A DNA stretch of 64,000 bases from Chloroflexales bacterium ZM16-3 (GCA_004138175.2 RYFE02000001.1:62001-126000); one strand, 5' to 3'. Counted from the stretch's first letter, positions 6,229 to 16,665 are shown. Numbers and translations: made by a program. Notes: a model not told the origin generated them from the sequence alone.

Positions 6229-7862
6229 CCCGTCGCCTCCAGCAGGTGCTTCTGCACCTTGCCCATAGCGTTGCGCGGCAGCGAGTGTACATAATAGACC
6301 TGGCGGGGTCGCTTGTAGGCGGCCAGCCCCTCGCGGCAGAAGGCGGTCAGCTCGGCGCTGAGCGCCTCCTCGGCCCCGGCATCTGACGGGCGAGCCTCGG
6401 GCGTCGTCACCACCCAGGCCACCACCCGCTCGCCGAAGTCGGCGTCGGGCATGCCGCGCACGGCGCACTCGGCCACCGCCGGGTGGGCCAGCAGCCGCTC
6501 CTCAACCTCCCTCGGGTAGATGTTGTAGCCGCCGCTGATGATCAGCTCGCGCGCCCGCCCGGTGATCGTGAAGTAGCCGTCGGCGCTACACATCCCCAGG
6601 TCCCCCGTGCTAAACCAGCCGTCGGCCCCAAAGACCTCGGCGGTCGCCGTGGGGTTGCGCCAGTAGCCCGCGCAGACGTGCGGCCCGCGCACCTGGATCT
6701 CGCCCACCTCGCCGGCGGGCAGCGGCTGGCGTGAGCGCACGCCCACCACGCGGGCCTCCTGTCCGGGGAAGGGGCCGCCCACCGTGCCGGGGCGGCGCTC
6801 GCCCGCGTAGGGATTCGTCAGGTTCATCACCGTCTCGGTCATCCCGTAGCGCTCCAGGATGGCGTGGCCGAAGATGCGCTGGAACTCGTTGAACACCTGC
6901 GGCGGCAGCGCGGCTGAGCCGGAGACGAAGAGGCGGATACCGGGAGTCGGGAGTCGGGAGTCGGGAGTCGGGGTCTGATCCCCAATCTCAGCTTCTGAGT
7001 CATCAGCCCCAGTGGGCTGGAGCAGTTCAGGAGTCGGAGGAGCAGCACTGACTCCCGACTCCTGAGTCCCGACTCCTAGCAGCCGCCCGTAGATCGTCGG
7101 CACGCCGAAGAACATGGTGATCGTGCCGCCCGCCAGCGCCGCCAGGGTCTCGTCGGGGTCGAAGCGCGGGCGCAGATCCAGGCTCGCGCCGACGAGCAGC
7201 GTGCCGTGGACGCCCACGCCAAGCCCGTGGATGTGGAAGAGCGGCAGCGTGAGCAGCAGCCGGTCGCGCACTGTCCAGCCCCACGCCTGCGTCACCGCCG
7301 CGCTGTTGGACACTAAGTTGCTATGGGTGAGTATGGCCCCCTTCGAGCGGCCGGTGGTGCCCGAGGTGTAGGCCAGGATGGCGAGATCAGCCGCCGCAGG
7401 AAGCTGAATGTTGAATGTTGAGTCGAGAGGGGCAGGAATTCCAAAGAGTGAGCTGTCGGCGGTAATCTGTGCGATCTGAACGCCCTCGCCGCGCAGTTGT
7501 CCCAGTGCCATGCGCAGCTCGGGGGCGCTCTCGGCGTCGCTCACCACCACGCGGGGCGCGCTGTCGGCCAGGATGTGGCTCAGCTCGACCTGGCGGTACT
7601 GGGTGTTGATCAGCACGGCGGCGGCGCCGGCCATGTGCGCGCCGAGGTAGGCGGCCAGGAAGGCCGGCGTGTTGCCCAAGTAGAGCCCGACCCGGTCGCC
7701 GTAGGCCATGCCCAGCGCAGCGTAGCGGTCGGCCCAGGCGGCGGCGGCGGCGGCCATTCGCCCGTAGCTGATCGGCTCGCCGCGCCAGATCACACAGGGG
7801 CGCTGCGGGTCGGCGGCGGCGTGGCCGAGCAGGGCGGCGAGGATGGATTCGGGAGCAGACAT
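6225..7862 (-). CDS. AMP-forming acyl-CoA synthetase, malonyl-CoA-synthetase-like
   Basis: A 545-residue member of the adenylate-forming family. The phosphate-binding loop is YTSGTTGRSKGA (~165-176). The sequence LPLFHIHGLGVGVHG is characteristic of the MatB/ACSF3 malonyl-CoA synthetase branch; then come YGMTE (adenine site), the hinge STGDLGM...ITGRARELIISGGYNIYP, and the C-terminal catalytic Lys in PRNAMGKVQK. It likely activates malonate or a related short acid to its CoA ester. Two in-frame insertions made of heptamer repeats interrupt the sequence (about residues 147-153 and 260-309). The second sits between the conserved blocks YGRLL and IRLFVSGSAAL. The start ATG 7862 follows a repeat array, and no strong ribosome-binding site is visible. 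Confidence 0.88.
   Translation of the reverse strand: MSAPESILAALLGHAAADPQRPCVIWRGEPISYGRMAAAAAAWADRYAALGMAYGDRVGLYLGNTPAFLAAYLGAHMAGAAAVLINTQYRQVELSHILADSAPRVVVSDAESAPELRMALGQLRGEGVQIAQITADSSLFGIPAPLDSTFNIQLPAAADLAILAYTSGTTGRSKGAILTHSNLVSNSAAVTQAWGWTVRDRLLLTLPLFHIHGLGVGVHGTLLVGASLDLRPRFDPDETLAALAGGTITMFFGVPTIYGRLLGVGTQESGVSAAPPTPELLQPTGADDSEAEIGDQTPTPDSRLPTPGIRLFVSGSAALPPQVFNEFQRIFGHAILERYGMTETVMNLTNPYAGERRPGTVGGPFPGQEARVVGVRSRQPLPAGEVGEIQVRGPHVCAGYWRNPTATAEVFGADGWFSTGDLGMCSADGYFTITGRARELIISGGYNIYPREVEERLLAHPAVAECAVRGMPDADFGERVVAWVVTTPEARPSDAGAEEALSAELTAFCREGLAAYKRPRQVYYVHSLPRNAMGKVQKHLLEATG
6941..7077. repeat. Heptamer repeat element inserted in frame in the ligase gene
   Basis: Four to five copies of GGGAGTC (6941-6973) face an inverted arm of the complementary unit (7051-7077) across a ~77-bp non-repetitive centre. 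The whole ~140-bp element keeps the reading frame of the ligase gene and encodes a Pro/Thr-rich linker (TPTPDSRLPTP at one end). Confidence 0.88.
7403..7420. repeat. Short heptamer repeat inside the ligase gene
   Basis: Two and a half copies of GCTGAAT/GTTGAAT, the same unit family as the arrays at 7881, 19503 and 57985. It is translated in frame as part of LDSTFNIQLP, just before the conserved ADLAILAYTSGTTG block. Confidence 0.75.
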
Positions 7863-7880
7863 ATGTGGGCGCTCCGTTAT

Positions 7881-7949
7881 ATGCTGAATGCTGAATGCTG
7901 AATGCGGCTGCCCGACTATTCAACATTCACAATTTAACATTCAACATTA
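7881..7949. repeat. Heptamer array with inverted arm, unit GCTGAAT
   Basis: ATGCTGAATGCTGAATGC at 7881-7904 faces an inverted, partly diverged arm (CAACATTC, TAACATTC units) at 7918-7949. It lies in the divergent promoter region between the ligase and STAS genes. Confidence 0.88.
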
Positions 7950-7982
7950 TGATGCCGTCGGCCCCGTGATACCTTGCCCTGC

Positions 7983-7988
7983 TATAAT
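7983..7988 (+). promoter_or_regulatory. -10 box for the STAS gene
   Basis: A perfect TATAAT, 48 bases upstream of the ATG at 8037. No good -35 hexamer is visible at the usual distance. Confidence 0.5.
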
Positions 7989-8036
7989 GGGATCGGCACA
8001 TTGCCCTTTTCTTGCACTATTAACCGGAGTGCCGCC

Positions 8037-9101
8037 ATGATTGATCGGCTGCTCACGATCCCCACGAATGACATAGACCTCCAGCGTCGCGGGCGGACGA
8101 TCCTGTCGGTCGCGCTAGTGCTGCTGGGGCTGGTGATCCTCGCCAGCGTGGCGGTGATCTTCCGCCCAGACGCGACGCCATCGCTGCTCGGCCTGCTGTC
8201 CGCCGCCGTGGTGATCGCTGCCTCGATGGCCCTGGCCCATCGAGGGCAGGTCGGCCTAGCCGCCTGGGTGCTGGTGATCATGATCATCGGCGCGGCGATG
8301 GTGCCGATCCTGATCCGGCGCGAGGTGACCAGCTCGCTGCTCTACTTGACGCTGCCGGTGGTGGTTGCGGGGGTTGTGCTGCGGCCCTGGCAGGTCTGGC
8401 TCGTGCTGGCCACCGGGCTGCTGGTGGTCGCCTACAAGGCGCTGGGAAACGCGGCCGGCCCGCAGAGCCAGCCTGAGCCATGGGTGCTGCTGGCGAACAG
8501 CGGCATGGTGATGGCGACCCTGGGCGTGATCAGCTTCCTCAGCGCAAAGATAGTCGTGCATGCCTTCGCCGAGGTGTCCGCATCACGGCGGGCCGCCGAT
8601 GCCGCCGCCCATCAGCTGGAGGAGCTTAACCATAGCCTGGAGGGCCGGGTGGCCGCGCAAACGTCCGAGCTGCGCGCAGCCTTCGAGGAGGTGCAGGCCC
8701 AGGCGAACGAGAAGCAGGCACTGCTCGACGAGCTCACGGCCCAGCGAGCCGTGATCCGTGAGATGAGCGTGCCGGTGCTTCCGGTGAGCGCCGACACTCT
8801 GGTGATGCCGCTGGTCGGCGACATCGACGGCGAGCGCATGGTCGCCATCCAGTCCGACGCCCTGGCGGCGATCGAGCGCAGCCACGCCCACACCCTGCTG
8901 ATCGACCTGACCGGCGTAGCCGTAGTGGACACCTACGTGGCCCAAGGGCTGCTGCGCACGGTGCAGGCGGCCAGCCTGCTCGGCACGCGCTCCGTGCTGA
9001 TCGGCATCCGCCCCGAGGTGGCCCAGGCGATCGTTGGCCTTGGGATCGATGTTGGCGATGTGCGCACTGCGGCCAACCTGGCGAGCGCCCTCTCCTTATA
9101 A
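8037..9101 (+). CDS. Membrane-anchored STAS-domain regulator (RsbR-like)
   Basis: A 354-residue protein. After a short cytoplasmic start come about five to six hydrophobic segments (residues ~20-175). A coiled-coil follows (HQLEELNHSLEGRVAAQTSELRAAFEEV...), then a C-terminal STAS domain (MPLVGDIDGERMVAI...TLLIDLTGVAVVDTYVAQGLL...). STAS domains of this type (VLPVSADTLVMPLVG) are found in RsbR-like stressosome or anti-sigma-antagonist proteins, where a Ser/Thr on the LIDLTGV...VVDT loop is phosphorylated. Here the membrane part suggests a sensor of membrane or external state. GGAG lies 8 bases before ATG 8037, and a TATAAT box supports that start over the longer upstream frame. The stop codon overlaps the target-site repeat of a MITE-like element. 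Confidence 0.85.
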   Translation: MIDRLLTIPTNDIDLQRRGRTILSVALVLLGLVILASVAVIFRPDATPSLLGLLSAAVVIAASMALAHRGQVGLAAWVLVIMIIGAAMVPILIRREVTSSLLYLTLPVVVAGVVLRPWQVWLVLATGLLVVAYKALGNAAGPQSQPEPWVLLANSGMVMATLGVISFLSAKIVVHAFAEVSASRRAADAAAHQLEELNHSLEGRVAAQTSELRAAFEEVQAQANEKQALLDELTAQRAVIREMSVPVLPVSADTLVMPLVGDIDGERMVAIQSDALAAIERSHAHTLLIDLTGVAVVDTYVAQGLLRTVQAASLLGTRSVLIGIRPEVAQAIVGLGIDVGDVRTAANLASALSL

Positions 9102-9221
9102 GGTAGCAGTGCATACGTAACGCTGTCACGCTGAGCGCAGCGAAACGTCCCGGCCGGGACGTTTCGCTGCGCTCAGCGTGACAGGTGCGACAGCGTTTCT
9201 TCTGCGCTACTGCCTTATAAC
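9095..9221. mobile_element. MITE-like element, copy A
   Basis: Terminal inverted repeats end in GC and run into the block TAACGCTGTCACGCTGAGC, enclosing a perfect central palindrome around CCCGGCCGGG. The element (9103-9213) is flanked by 8-bp near-identical direct repeats CTTATAAG and CTTATAAC. The left one contains the stop codon of the STAS gene. Confidence 0.78.
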
Positions 9222-9271
9222 ACCAAAAGAGCGGCGCGGTGGGCAGTGCCCACCGCGCCGCTCTTTTGGTG

Positions 9272-9273
<2 letters not shown>
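9219..9273 (-). terminator. Terminator hairpin of pyruvate phosphate dikinase gene
   Basis: A perfect 26-bp inverted repeat (9219-9244 with 9248-9273), AGT loop. It overlaps the TAA stop of the dikinase gene by two bases. Read on the minus strand, AAAAGAGC in the stem is followed by an AT-rich stretch, so it can terminate transcription from either side. Confidence 0.75.
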
Positions 9274-11902
<2,629 letters not shown>

Positions 11903-11977
11903 TGGAAAGCCTCCTGTCATTGGTGGCAATACTCACAAACCGAGGAAACTATACTGCGCGGGTGGAGAAATGTCAAA

Positions 11978-12123
11978 GTTGGGGGTTGGGGGTTGGGGGT
12001 TGGAGGTTGGGCTATAATGGAAGCAGAGGTTATTCTGGCAGCTTTTTTAGGTGAGGGCGACACATCCCGCATTGCGGAAGCATCTCGCCCCTAACTCCTA
12101 ACCCCTAACCCCTAACCCCCAAC
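11978..12123. repeat. Heptamer element with facing arms, unit TTGGGGG
   Basis: About four and a half copies of TTGGGGG (11978-12010) face CCTAACCC-type units (12088-12123) across an 80-bp centre. The centre contains TATAATGG at 12013-12020. It fills the space between the divergent dikinase and LPNTG-protein genes, so promoter activity may lie inside the element. Confidence 0.88.
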
Positions 12124-12145
12124 ACACACGGCAAGGAGGCTATGC

Positions 12146-13384
12146 ATGCGTCCCACCCCCGCCCGTCTCGTCGGCCTGCTCGTCGCTGGTCTGCTCGCCT
12201 CCCTGGCTCTCTTTGCCGTCGGCCTGCTGGCCACCCGCCCCGCCCGCGCCCAGAGCCTCGGGCTGGAGATCACCAAGACCCTGCGCGGCAGCGCGGAGGT
12301 GCAGGTCGGCCAGATCCTTGAGTTTACCATCCGGGTCACTAACACGGGCAGCCTGCCGCTCACTGAGCTGGATGTTGTGGACGAGTTTGTGGGCAGCATC
12401 GTGGCTCCGGTGGGCAGCGGCTCCTTCGCCAAGCCTGGCGACCCGCCCCTGAGCGACACTGCGCCCTTCAGCTACGATGGCGCTGAGACGATCACCTGGA
12501 GCCTGCTCGGCGGGGGGAAGACGCTGGGGCCGGGCGAGTCGCTGGCGGTGGTCGTGCGGCTGCGGGCGGTTCACCCGACAGCGGATCTTCAGACGGTGAA
12601 CCGGGCGCGGATCAACCGGGCCATTCGTAGCGACGGGGGGAGCGCGGGCAGTGGCGACGTATCTGTGCCCGCCCGGCCTGCCGGTGCCCGCCTGCCCATG
12701 GCTAAGGGCCAGGACGCGCCGCTTCCGGTGTCCGTCGGCCTGCCGATCACCTTCACGATCACGATCACGAACGACAGCTTGGTCGATATCGTCAGCCTGC
12801 CGCTGCGCGACGTGTTCAACCCGGCGGCCTTGCGCTTTGAGTCGGCCAACCCGCCGCCAGACTCGGCTGATCAGGTGGGCGGGGTGCTGGCCTGGGGCGA
12901 TCTGCTAGCTACCACCGGGCGCACCTCGCTGCGCCCTGGCGAGTCGATCACGGTGCAGACGGTCTATATCGCCCTGCGCGACATCAGCGCGGCGGTGAAC
13001 ACCGCCGAGGTCTCGGGGGCGAAGGACGAGTACGGCAACGCGGTGCAGCCCCGGCAGGCCCAGGTGCCGATCCGCATTGTTGGCCCAGAGGAGACGCCGG
13101 GGCCCGCCGTGCCGCTCCCCATCAGGGCGCCGACGGCGACGCCGACGCGCTTCGCCACGGCTGGCCCGCTCCTGACCGAGATCGCAGGGCGCACGGCAAC
13201 GGCAGCCGCCCAATCCGTGCCCACGGCGGCCCCGACCGATACGGCGGCGGCCACATCTGAGGTGGCCGCTACGCCTATCGTGCCGGCGAGCCTGCCGAAC
13301 ACCGGCGGCGACGGCCCCTCGCCGCTGCTCTGGCTCTTTGTGGGCGTGGCCATGCTCGGCGCGGCGCTGGCGATGCGACATTAG
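12146..13384 (+). CDS. Secreted DUF11-like protein with LPNTG sorting signal
   Basis: A 412-residue surface protein. It has a signal peptide (residues ~1-36, ending RPARAQS), two beta-sandwich domains of the DUF11/CARDB-like type (LEITKTLRGSAEVQVGQILEFTIRVTNTG... and FTITITNDSLVDIVSLPLRDVF...), then a Thr/Ala/Pro-rich wall-spanning linker (~325-385). The C-terminus is LPNTGGDGPSPLL plus a hydrophobic helix and the tail MRH. This tripartite C-terminus is the layout of sortase substrates: cleavage would fall between T and G of LPNTG. The ATG at 12146 has AAGGAGG 8 bases upstream. No sortase gene is present in this window. The divergent heptamer element may contain the promoter. Confidence 0.87.
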   Translation: MRPTPARLVGLLVAGLLASLALFAVGLLATRPARAQSLGLEITKTLRGSAEVQVGQILEFTIRVTNTGSLPLTELDVVDEFVGSIVAPVGSGSFAKPGDPPLSDTAPFSYDGAETITWSLLGGGKTLGPGESLAVVVRLRAVHPTADLQTVNRARINRAIRSDGGSAGSGDVSVPARPAGARLPMAKGQDAPLPVSVGLPITFTITITNDSLVDIVSLPLRDVFNPAALRFESANPPPDSADQVGGVLAWGDLLATTGRTSLRPGESITVQTVYIALRDISAAVNTAEVSGAKDEYGNAVQPRQAQVPIRIVGPEETPGPAVPLPIRAPTATPTRFATAGPLLTEIAGRTATAAAQSVPTAAPTDTAAATSEVAATPIVPASLPNTGGDGPSPLLWLFVGVAMLGAALAMRH

Positions 13385-13403
13385 CGCCGTCGGTGGAAAG
13401 ACC

Positions 13404-13545
13404 TTTATTAGTTAGTAGAGCAGAAGTAACGCTGTCACGCTGAGCAAAGCGAAGCGTCCCGGCGATCATACCGGTCACCGGGACGCTTCGCTTTGCTCAG
13501 CGTGACATGTGTGACAGCGTTCCTTTTGCGGTATTGCTTTATTAG
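13404..13545. mobile_element. MITE-like element, copy B
   Basis: Element 13412-13537 with inverted ends (GTAACGCTGTCACGCTGAGC inward on the left; matching ...GCGGTATTGC on the right). It is flanked by the 8-bp direct repeat TTTATTAG at 13404-13411 and 13538-13545. The centre is an inverted repeat around GCGTCCCGG. Confidence 0.82.
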
Positions 13546-13668
13546 GCAGTACCGCAAAAGGAACGCTGTGACGTTTACCTGTCATTCTGAGCGAAGCGAA
13601 GAATCCCGACCGGGACCCTTCGCTTCGCTCAGGGTGACAGCGTTCCTTTTGCTCTACTGCTTTATTAG
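13538..13668. mobile_element. MITE-like element, copy C, in tandem with copy B
   Basis: Element 13546-13660 (starts GCAGTACCGC, ends CTCTACTGC). It shares the middle TTTATTAG with copy B and ends at a third TTTATTAG (13661-13668). The central core GTCATTCTGAGCGAAGCGAA differs from copy B, so this is not a simple recent duplication of B. Confidence 0.82.
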
Positions 13669-13713
13669 CTTTCATGAGGTTTGCCAGCGAAGCTGGCAAA
13701 CCTCATGAAAGCT
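13667..13713. repeat. Perfect 22-bp inverted repeat with GAA loop
   Basis: Arms 13667-13688 and 13692-13713, loop GAA, inner core GCCAGC-GAA-GCTGGC as at 3106-3156. It starts inside the last direct repeat of copy C. Confidence 0.88.
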
Positions 13714-14001
13714 ATGATCAACCCGTTCACTTCGGCCCTTGGCCGGGCTGCGTAATCGTTTGGGTGTGCTTCGATCCGCTCAATGAAAATTACAAAACGG
13801 ATATAGCAATCCTATGTGAGTCGTAAACCTGGAGGTGCGCCACTCGCGCGCTAATCCGGGCCGCCTCGCGGCTCAGACAGGCTATCGCGCCTCGACCAAT
13901 CTGGCCTGCGGCCTAGCCCTGACGGCGTCCTCGTTCAGGCGGCCTGCCCTGGCCGCAGATGACCAGCCGTCGAGCGACGTGCTGGCTGAGGTGTTGCTCA
14001 A
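13714..14001. other. Region upstream of the spherulin-like gene
   Basis: No recognisable gene. A short frame from GTG near 13834 to the TGA at 14003-14005 (about 57 codons) has GGAGG just upstream, but its product (…ACGLALTASSFRRPALAADDQP…) resembles nothing I know. It could be a leader peptide or a remnant of a signal-peptide region. Confidence 0.4.
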
Positions 14002-14697
14002 GTGAGCGGACTCGGTGCCCCCCTAGACGATGCTGTGCGCGCTGGCCAAGGGCGGCGCTTCTGCATCTACTACGGCTGGCTGGTCGCGGATGCTGCGGGC
14101 ATGCCATCCCCCAGCGCGCTGCGACCTGACCTGCTGGTGGCCCCAGCCTACACCGCCGAGCCGCAGATGCGCAACCTCAGCGCTCCGGTGATGGATCTGC
14201 TGCGTAGGCAGGGTGTGGAGGTGCTCGCCTACGTCGATGCCGCCTTCGGCCATTGCCCCTTCGACGAGGTGCTGTCCTCTGCCGCCGAGGCGATGGCGCT
14301 GGGCGTCGGCGGTGTGCTGTTCGAGCAGGTGGAGCACCGCTGGAGCCCGGCATCCCATTCCTACTACGGCACCCTCGCCGAGGGTGTGCGCGCGGGCGGT
14401 GGCCGGGTGGCGTTGAACACTGGTGTCGCCGCGACCGACGAGGCCCTGATGTCTGTGGCCGACCTGCTGATGCTTGAGCACGGCTGGCGAGCGTTCGCTG
14501 AGCTGAGCCCCTGGAGGCGGCGCTACGACCCGCTGCGCTTTATGGGCGTGTCGAGCAACGAGCCGGGGGCCGAGTCGCTGCTTGGCCACAGGCTCGACTC
14601 CGGCTCGGCCGCGCGTGACGCCCGCGACGCCTGGGCCATGGGCGTAGGCTGGCACTGCGCTACCGATCGCTACATCGAGTTGCCGCCGTGGCTATAG
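14002..14697 (+). CDS. Spherulin-4/GH114-like TIM-barrel protein
   Basis: A 231-residue protein. FCIYYGWLVAD, VLAYVDAAFG, GVGGVLFEQVEHRW, GGRVALNTGV and ADLLMLEHGW follow the strand order of the spherulation-specific family 4 and endo-alpha-1,4-polygalactosaminidase (GH114) barrel. Conserved acidic residues at strand ends (D in YVD, E in FEQVE) fit a glycosidase site. There is no signal peptide on this frame. The GTG at 14002 has GAGGTG 8 bases upstream, but the secretion signal expected for this family is absent, so the 5' end may be degraded or the real start lies elsewhere. The next gene is another GH114-like protein, which suggests a shared exopolysaccharide-related role. Confidence 0.72.
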   Translation: MSGLGAPLDDAVRAGQGRRFCIYYGWLVADAAGMPSPSALRPDLLVAPAYTAEPQMRNLSAPVMDLLRRQGVEVLAYVDAAFGHCPFDEVLSSAAEAMALGVGGVLFEQVEHRWSPASHSYYGTLAEGVRAGGGRVALNTGVAATDEALMSVADLLMLEHGWRAFAELSPWRRRYDPLRFMGVSSNEPGAESLLGHRLDSGSAARDARDAWAMGVGWHCATDRYIELPPWL

Positions 14698-14770
14698 GCA
14701 CGGGCGCACATGCCGTTGTCGCGCCGAGCAGGGGGCGTGGGCTCTCGCGTAACCAGAAGGAGTCTTAACG

Positions 14771-15802
14771 ATGGCTAACCGGCGGATAGCTATGCTTTTG
14801 ATCGGGCTGGTGATTGTTACGATCACCGGCCTCGGCACGACTCGTTTACTGGGGGCCTTGATGATAGACCGCACAGCGTACCTCCCGGTGGTGATGAGCT
14901 CCCATACGGATGCTGCCACGGCGACCGCCACAGCGACCGCCACGGCGACCGTAGGATCAGAATCGCCCCGCCCCTGGGGCGAGGTTCACAACTGGGTCTA
15001 CTGGCTCGACGGGCCGGATCTGGCGCAGATAGCGGCGTCGAGCTACCAGCTGGCAGTGATCGACTACTCAAATGACGGCACCGCCGCTGGGCGCTTCAGC
15101 TCCGCCGAGATCGCGGCGCTGCGCGGGGGCACCTGTCGGCGGCGGGTGCTGGCCTACCTGTCGATCGGCCAGGCCGAGGATTATCGCTTCTACTGGGACC
15201 TCGTGTGGGCCACGGCCCCTCCAAGCTGGCTGCTTGAGGAAGATCCCGACTGGGCCGGGAACTACTACGTGAAGTTCTGGGACGCGGGCTGGCAGGCGCA
15301 GATCTACAGCTACCTCGACCAGATCATCGCCGCCGGCTACGATGGGGTCTACTTGGATCGGATAGACGCCGTAGACTGGCCCTCGGCGGCCGGGCACCAG
15401 GCCGACATGGTGGCGTTCGTCACCGACATCGCGACCTACGCGCGGGCGCGCTCGCCCCTCGGCGAGGATTTTGGGATCTTCTCGCAGAACGGCGAGGCGC
15501 TGGGCGCTACCCCGAGCTACCTTGCGGTGACAACAGGCATTGGCGTTGAGGATCTTTACTACCAGGACACCAACATCCCCGTGCCCGAGGGCGAGCGGCT
15601 CGCCCGCGAGGCGCTCGTCAGCCAGTTTAAGGGCGGGGGCTACGGTGGCCTGGTGCTCACCGTAGACTACACCAACCAAGCGGCGCAGATCGATGACGCC
15701 TACGCGCGCAGCTCCGGGAATGGCTACGTGCCCTACGCCGCAGACGTAGACCTGAACGGGATCCGGATTAACCCAGGCCATGAGCCGACCTGTAGCCAGT
15801 AA
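14771..15802 (+). CDS. Secreted GH114-like glycoside hydrolase (TM1410/endo-polygalactosaminidase type)
   Basis: A 343-residue protein. A membrane-anchor or signal segment (residues ~5-32) is followed by AYLPVVMSS and a low-complexity (Ala-Thr) repeat encoded by 12-bp DNA units. The GH114 domain follows: WVYWLDGPD, YQLAVIDYSNDGT, VLAYLSIGQAEDYRFYW, DPDWAGNYYVKFWDAGWQ, GYDGVYLDRIDAVDWP and GIFSQNGE. The acidic pairs in YLSIGQAED and YLDRID are the family's expected catalytic residues. Characterised members cut alpha-1,4-linked polygalactosamine, and PelA of the Pel exopolysaccharide system carries the same domain. AAGGAG precedes the ATG by 8 bases. It is probably co-transcribed with the preceding gene (73-bp gap). 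Confidence 0.85.
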   Translation: MANRRIAMLLIGLVIVTITGLGTTRLLGALMIDRTAYLPVVMSSHTDAATATATATATATVGSESPRPWGEVHNWVYWLDGPDLAQIAASSYQLAVIDYSNDGTAAGRFSSAEIAALRGGTCRRRVLAYLSIGQAEDYRFYWDLVWATAPPSWLLEEDPDWAGNYYVKFWDAGWQAQIYSYLDQIIAAGYDGVYLDRIDAVDWPSAAGHQADMVAFVTDIATYARARSPLGEDFGIFSQNGEALGATPSYLAVTTGIGVEDLYYQDTNIPVPEGERLAREALVSQFKGGGYGGLVLTVDYTNQAAQIDDAYARSSGNGYVPYAADVDLNGIRINPGHEPTCSQ

Positions 15803-15855
15803 TCCCTCCCCTGGCTAGCAGGCGGCTCTGGCCTCAAGGCTGTAGATCGCGCGAT

Positions 15856-15914
15856 AGACAAAGACCATGGCCGATGCGTTAGCTTTGCTGACGTATCGGC
15901 CATGGTCTTTGTCT
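15856..15914. terminator. Bidirectional terminator between convergent genes
   Basis: 24-bp arms (15856-15879 and 15891-15914) with one mismatch and an 11-base loop. It lies 53 bases after the GH114 gene stop and 5 bases before the stop of the convergent gene. Confidence 0.78.
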
Positions 15915-15918
15915 GCGG

Positions 15919-16479
15919 CTACCCTGCGTAGGGGTAGTGGAATGCGCCGGGGAACTCCTCAGCCACCGCCTTGCGCTTCCCGCTCCACTCCTCAATGTCG
16001 ATCCTGTAGACGCTAGTGCGCGCCAGTTCCTCGGCCATGATTGGCTGGTAGTTCTCGCCTGGCCGCAGGTGCGGGAAGTACTTGTCGAGCAGGATCTGTA
16101 GGCCGTAGGTGGCCTCCTCCTGGTCCTCGATCACCCGCGCCGACCCGAACACGGTCACGCCGCTGTACTCCACGCTGAACTCCAGCGCCGTATCGGCGGG
16201 CAGCAGCCTCCCCATCTCGCTCACGCTCAGGCAGACCGGCTGGGCTGCCTCGATGTTGGCCCGCGTGCGGCCATAGCGCGCCGTGTGCATGTAGATCGCC
16301 GCGCGCGTCGGATCGTACACAAACAGGTTGCTGTTGATGAAGGGCTGCCCGTCGGCCACCGTCGCCAGGTAGCCGATCGGCGCGCGGGTCAGCATCTCGG
16401 CGATCCACGCATCGTCCTCCACCGCCCGGTCTTTCCGCTTCACCTCGGCCCTCGGTCGGGCCGCGTAGTCGTTTGGCAT
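15919..16479 (-). CDS. Pyridoxamine 5'-phosphate oxidase-family flavin-binding protein
   Basis: A 186-residue split-barrel protein. WIAEMLTRAPIGYLATVADGQPFINSNLFVYD and AIYMHTARYGRTRANIEAAQPVCLSVSEMG are the FMN-binding strands of the NimA/general flavin-nucleotide-binding branch of this family. Such proteins bind FMN or another flavin cofactor and reduce or scavenge small substrates; the substrate here is unknown. The ATG has AGGAGC 8 bases upstream, and the leader region is a CAGATTG heptamer array. It is monocistronic, facing the GH114 gene across a shared terminator. Confidence 0.85.
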   Translation of the reverse strand: MPNDYAARPRAEVKRKDRAVEDDAWIAEMLTRAPIGYLATVADGQPFINSNLFVYDPTRAAIYMHTARYGRTRANIEAAQPVCLSVSEMGRLLPADTALEFSVEYSGVTVFGSARVIEDQEEATYGLQILLDKYFPHLRPGENYQPIMAEELARTSVYRIDIEEWSGKRKAVAEEFPGAFHYPYAG

Positions 16480-16491
16480 TGCTGAGCTCCT

Positions 16492-16526
16492 GATTGCAGA
16501 TTGTAGATTGCAGATTGCAGATTAGC
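16492..16526. repeat. Heptamer tandem repeat, unit CAGATTG
   Basis: Four units (GATTGCA with one GATTGTA), the reverse complement of the unit at 2634-2665. The array lies in the 5' leader of the flavin-binding gene. No inverted arm nearby. Confidence 0.85.
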
Positions 16527-16665
16527 AGGATGATTGGTTTTTGAGAAGTGCCAGAAGCCGCGAAGTCGCGCAGAAGCCGCGAAACCGCGCCCTGCCACGA
16601 TCTCCGAGGCCGGGAGAGGCCATGGGCGCGGGGCGCTGCGCCCGCATGCGAGGAAACCCGGCACG

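Noticed and set aside
13834-14005. Short frame before the spherulin-like gene
   Set aside because: Kept only as a note: GGAGG precedes it, but the product is not recognisable and may be a remnant.
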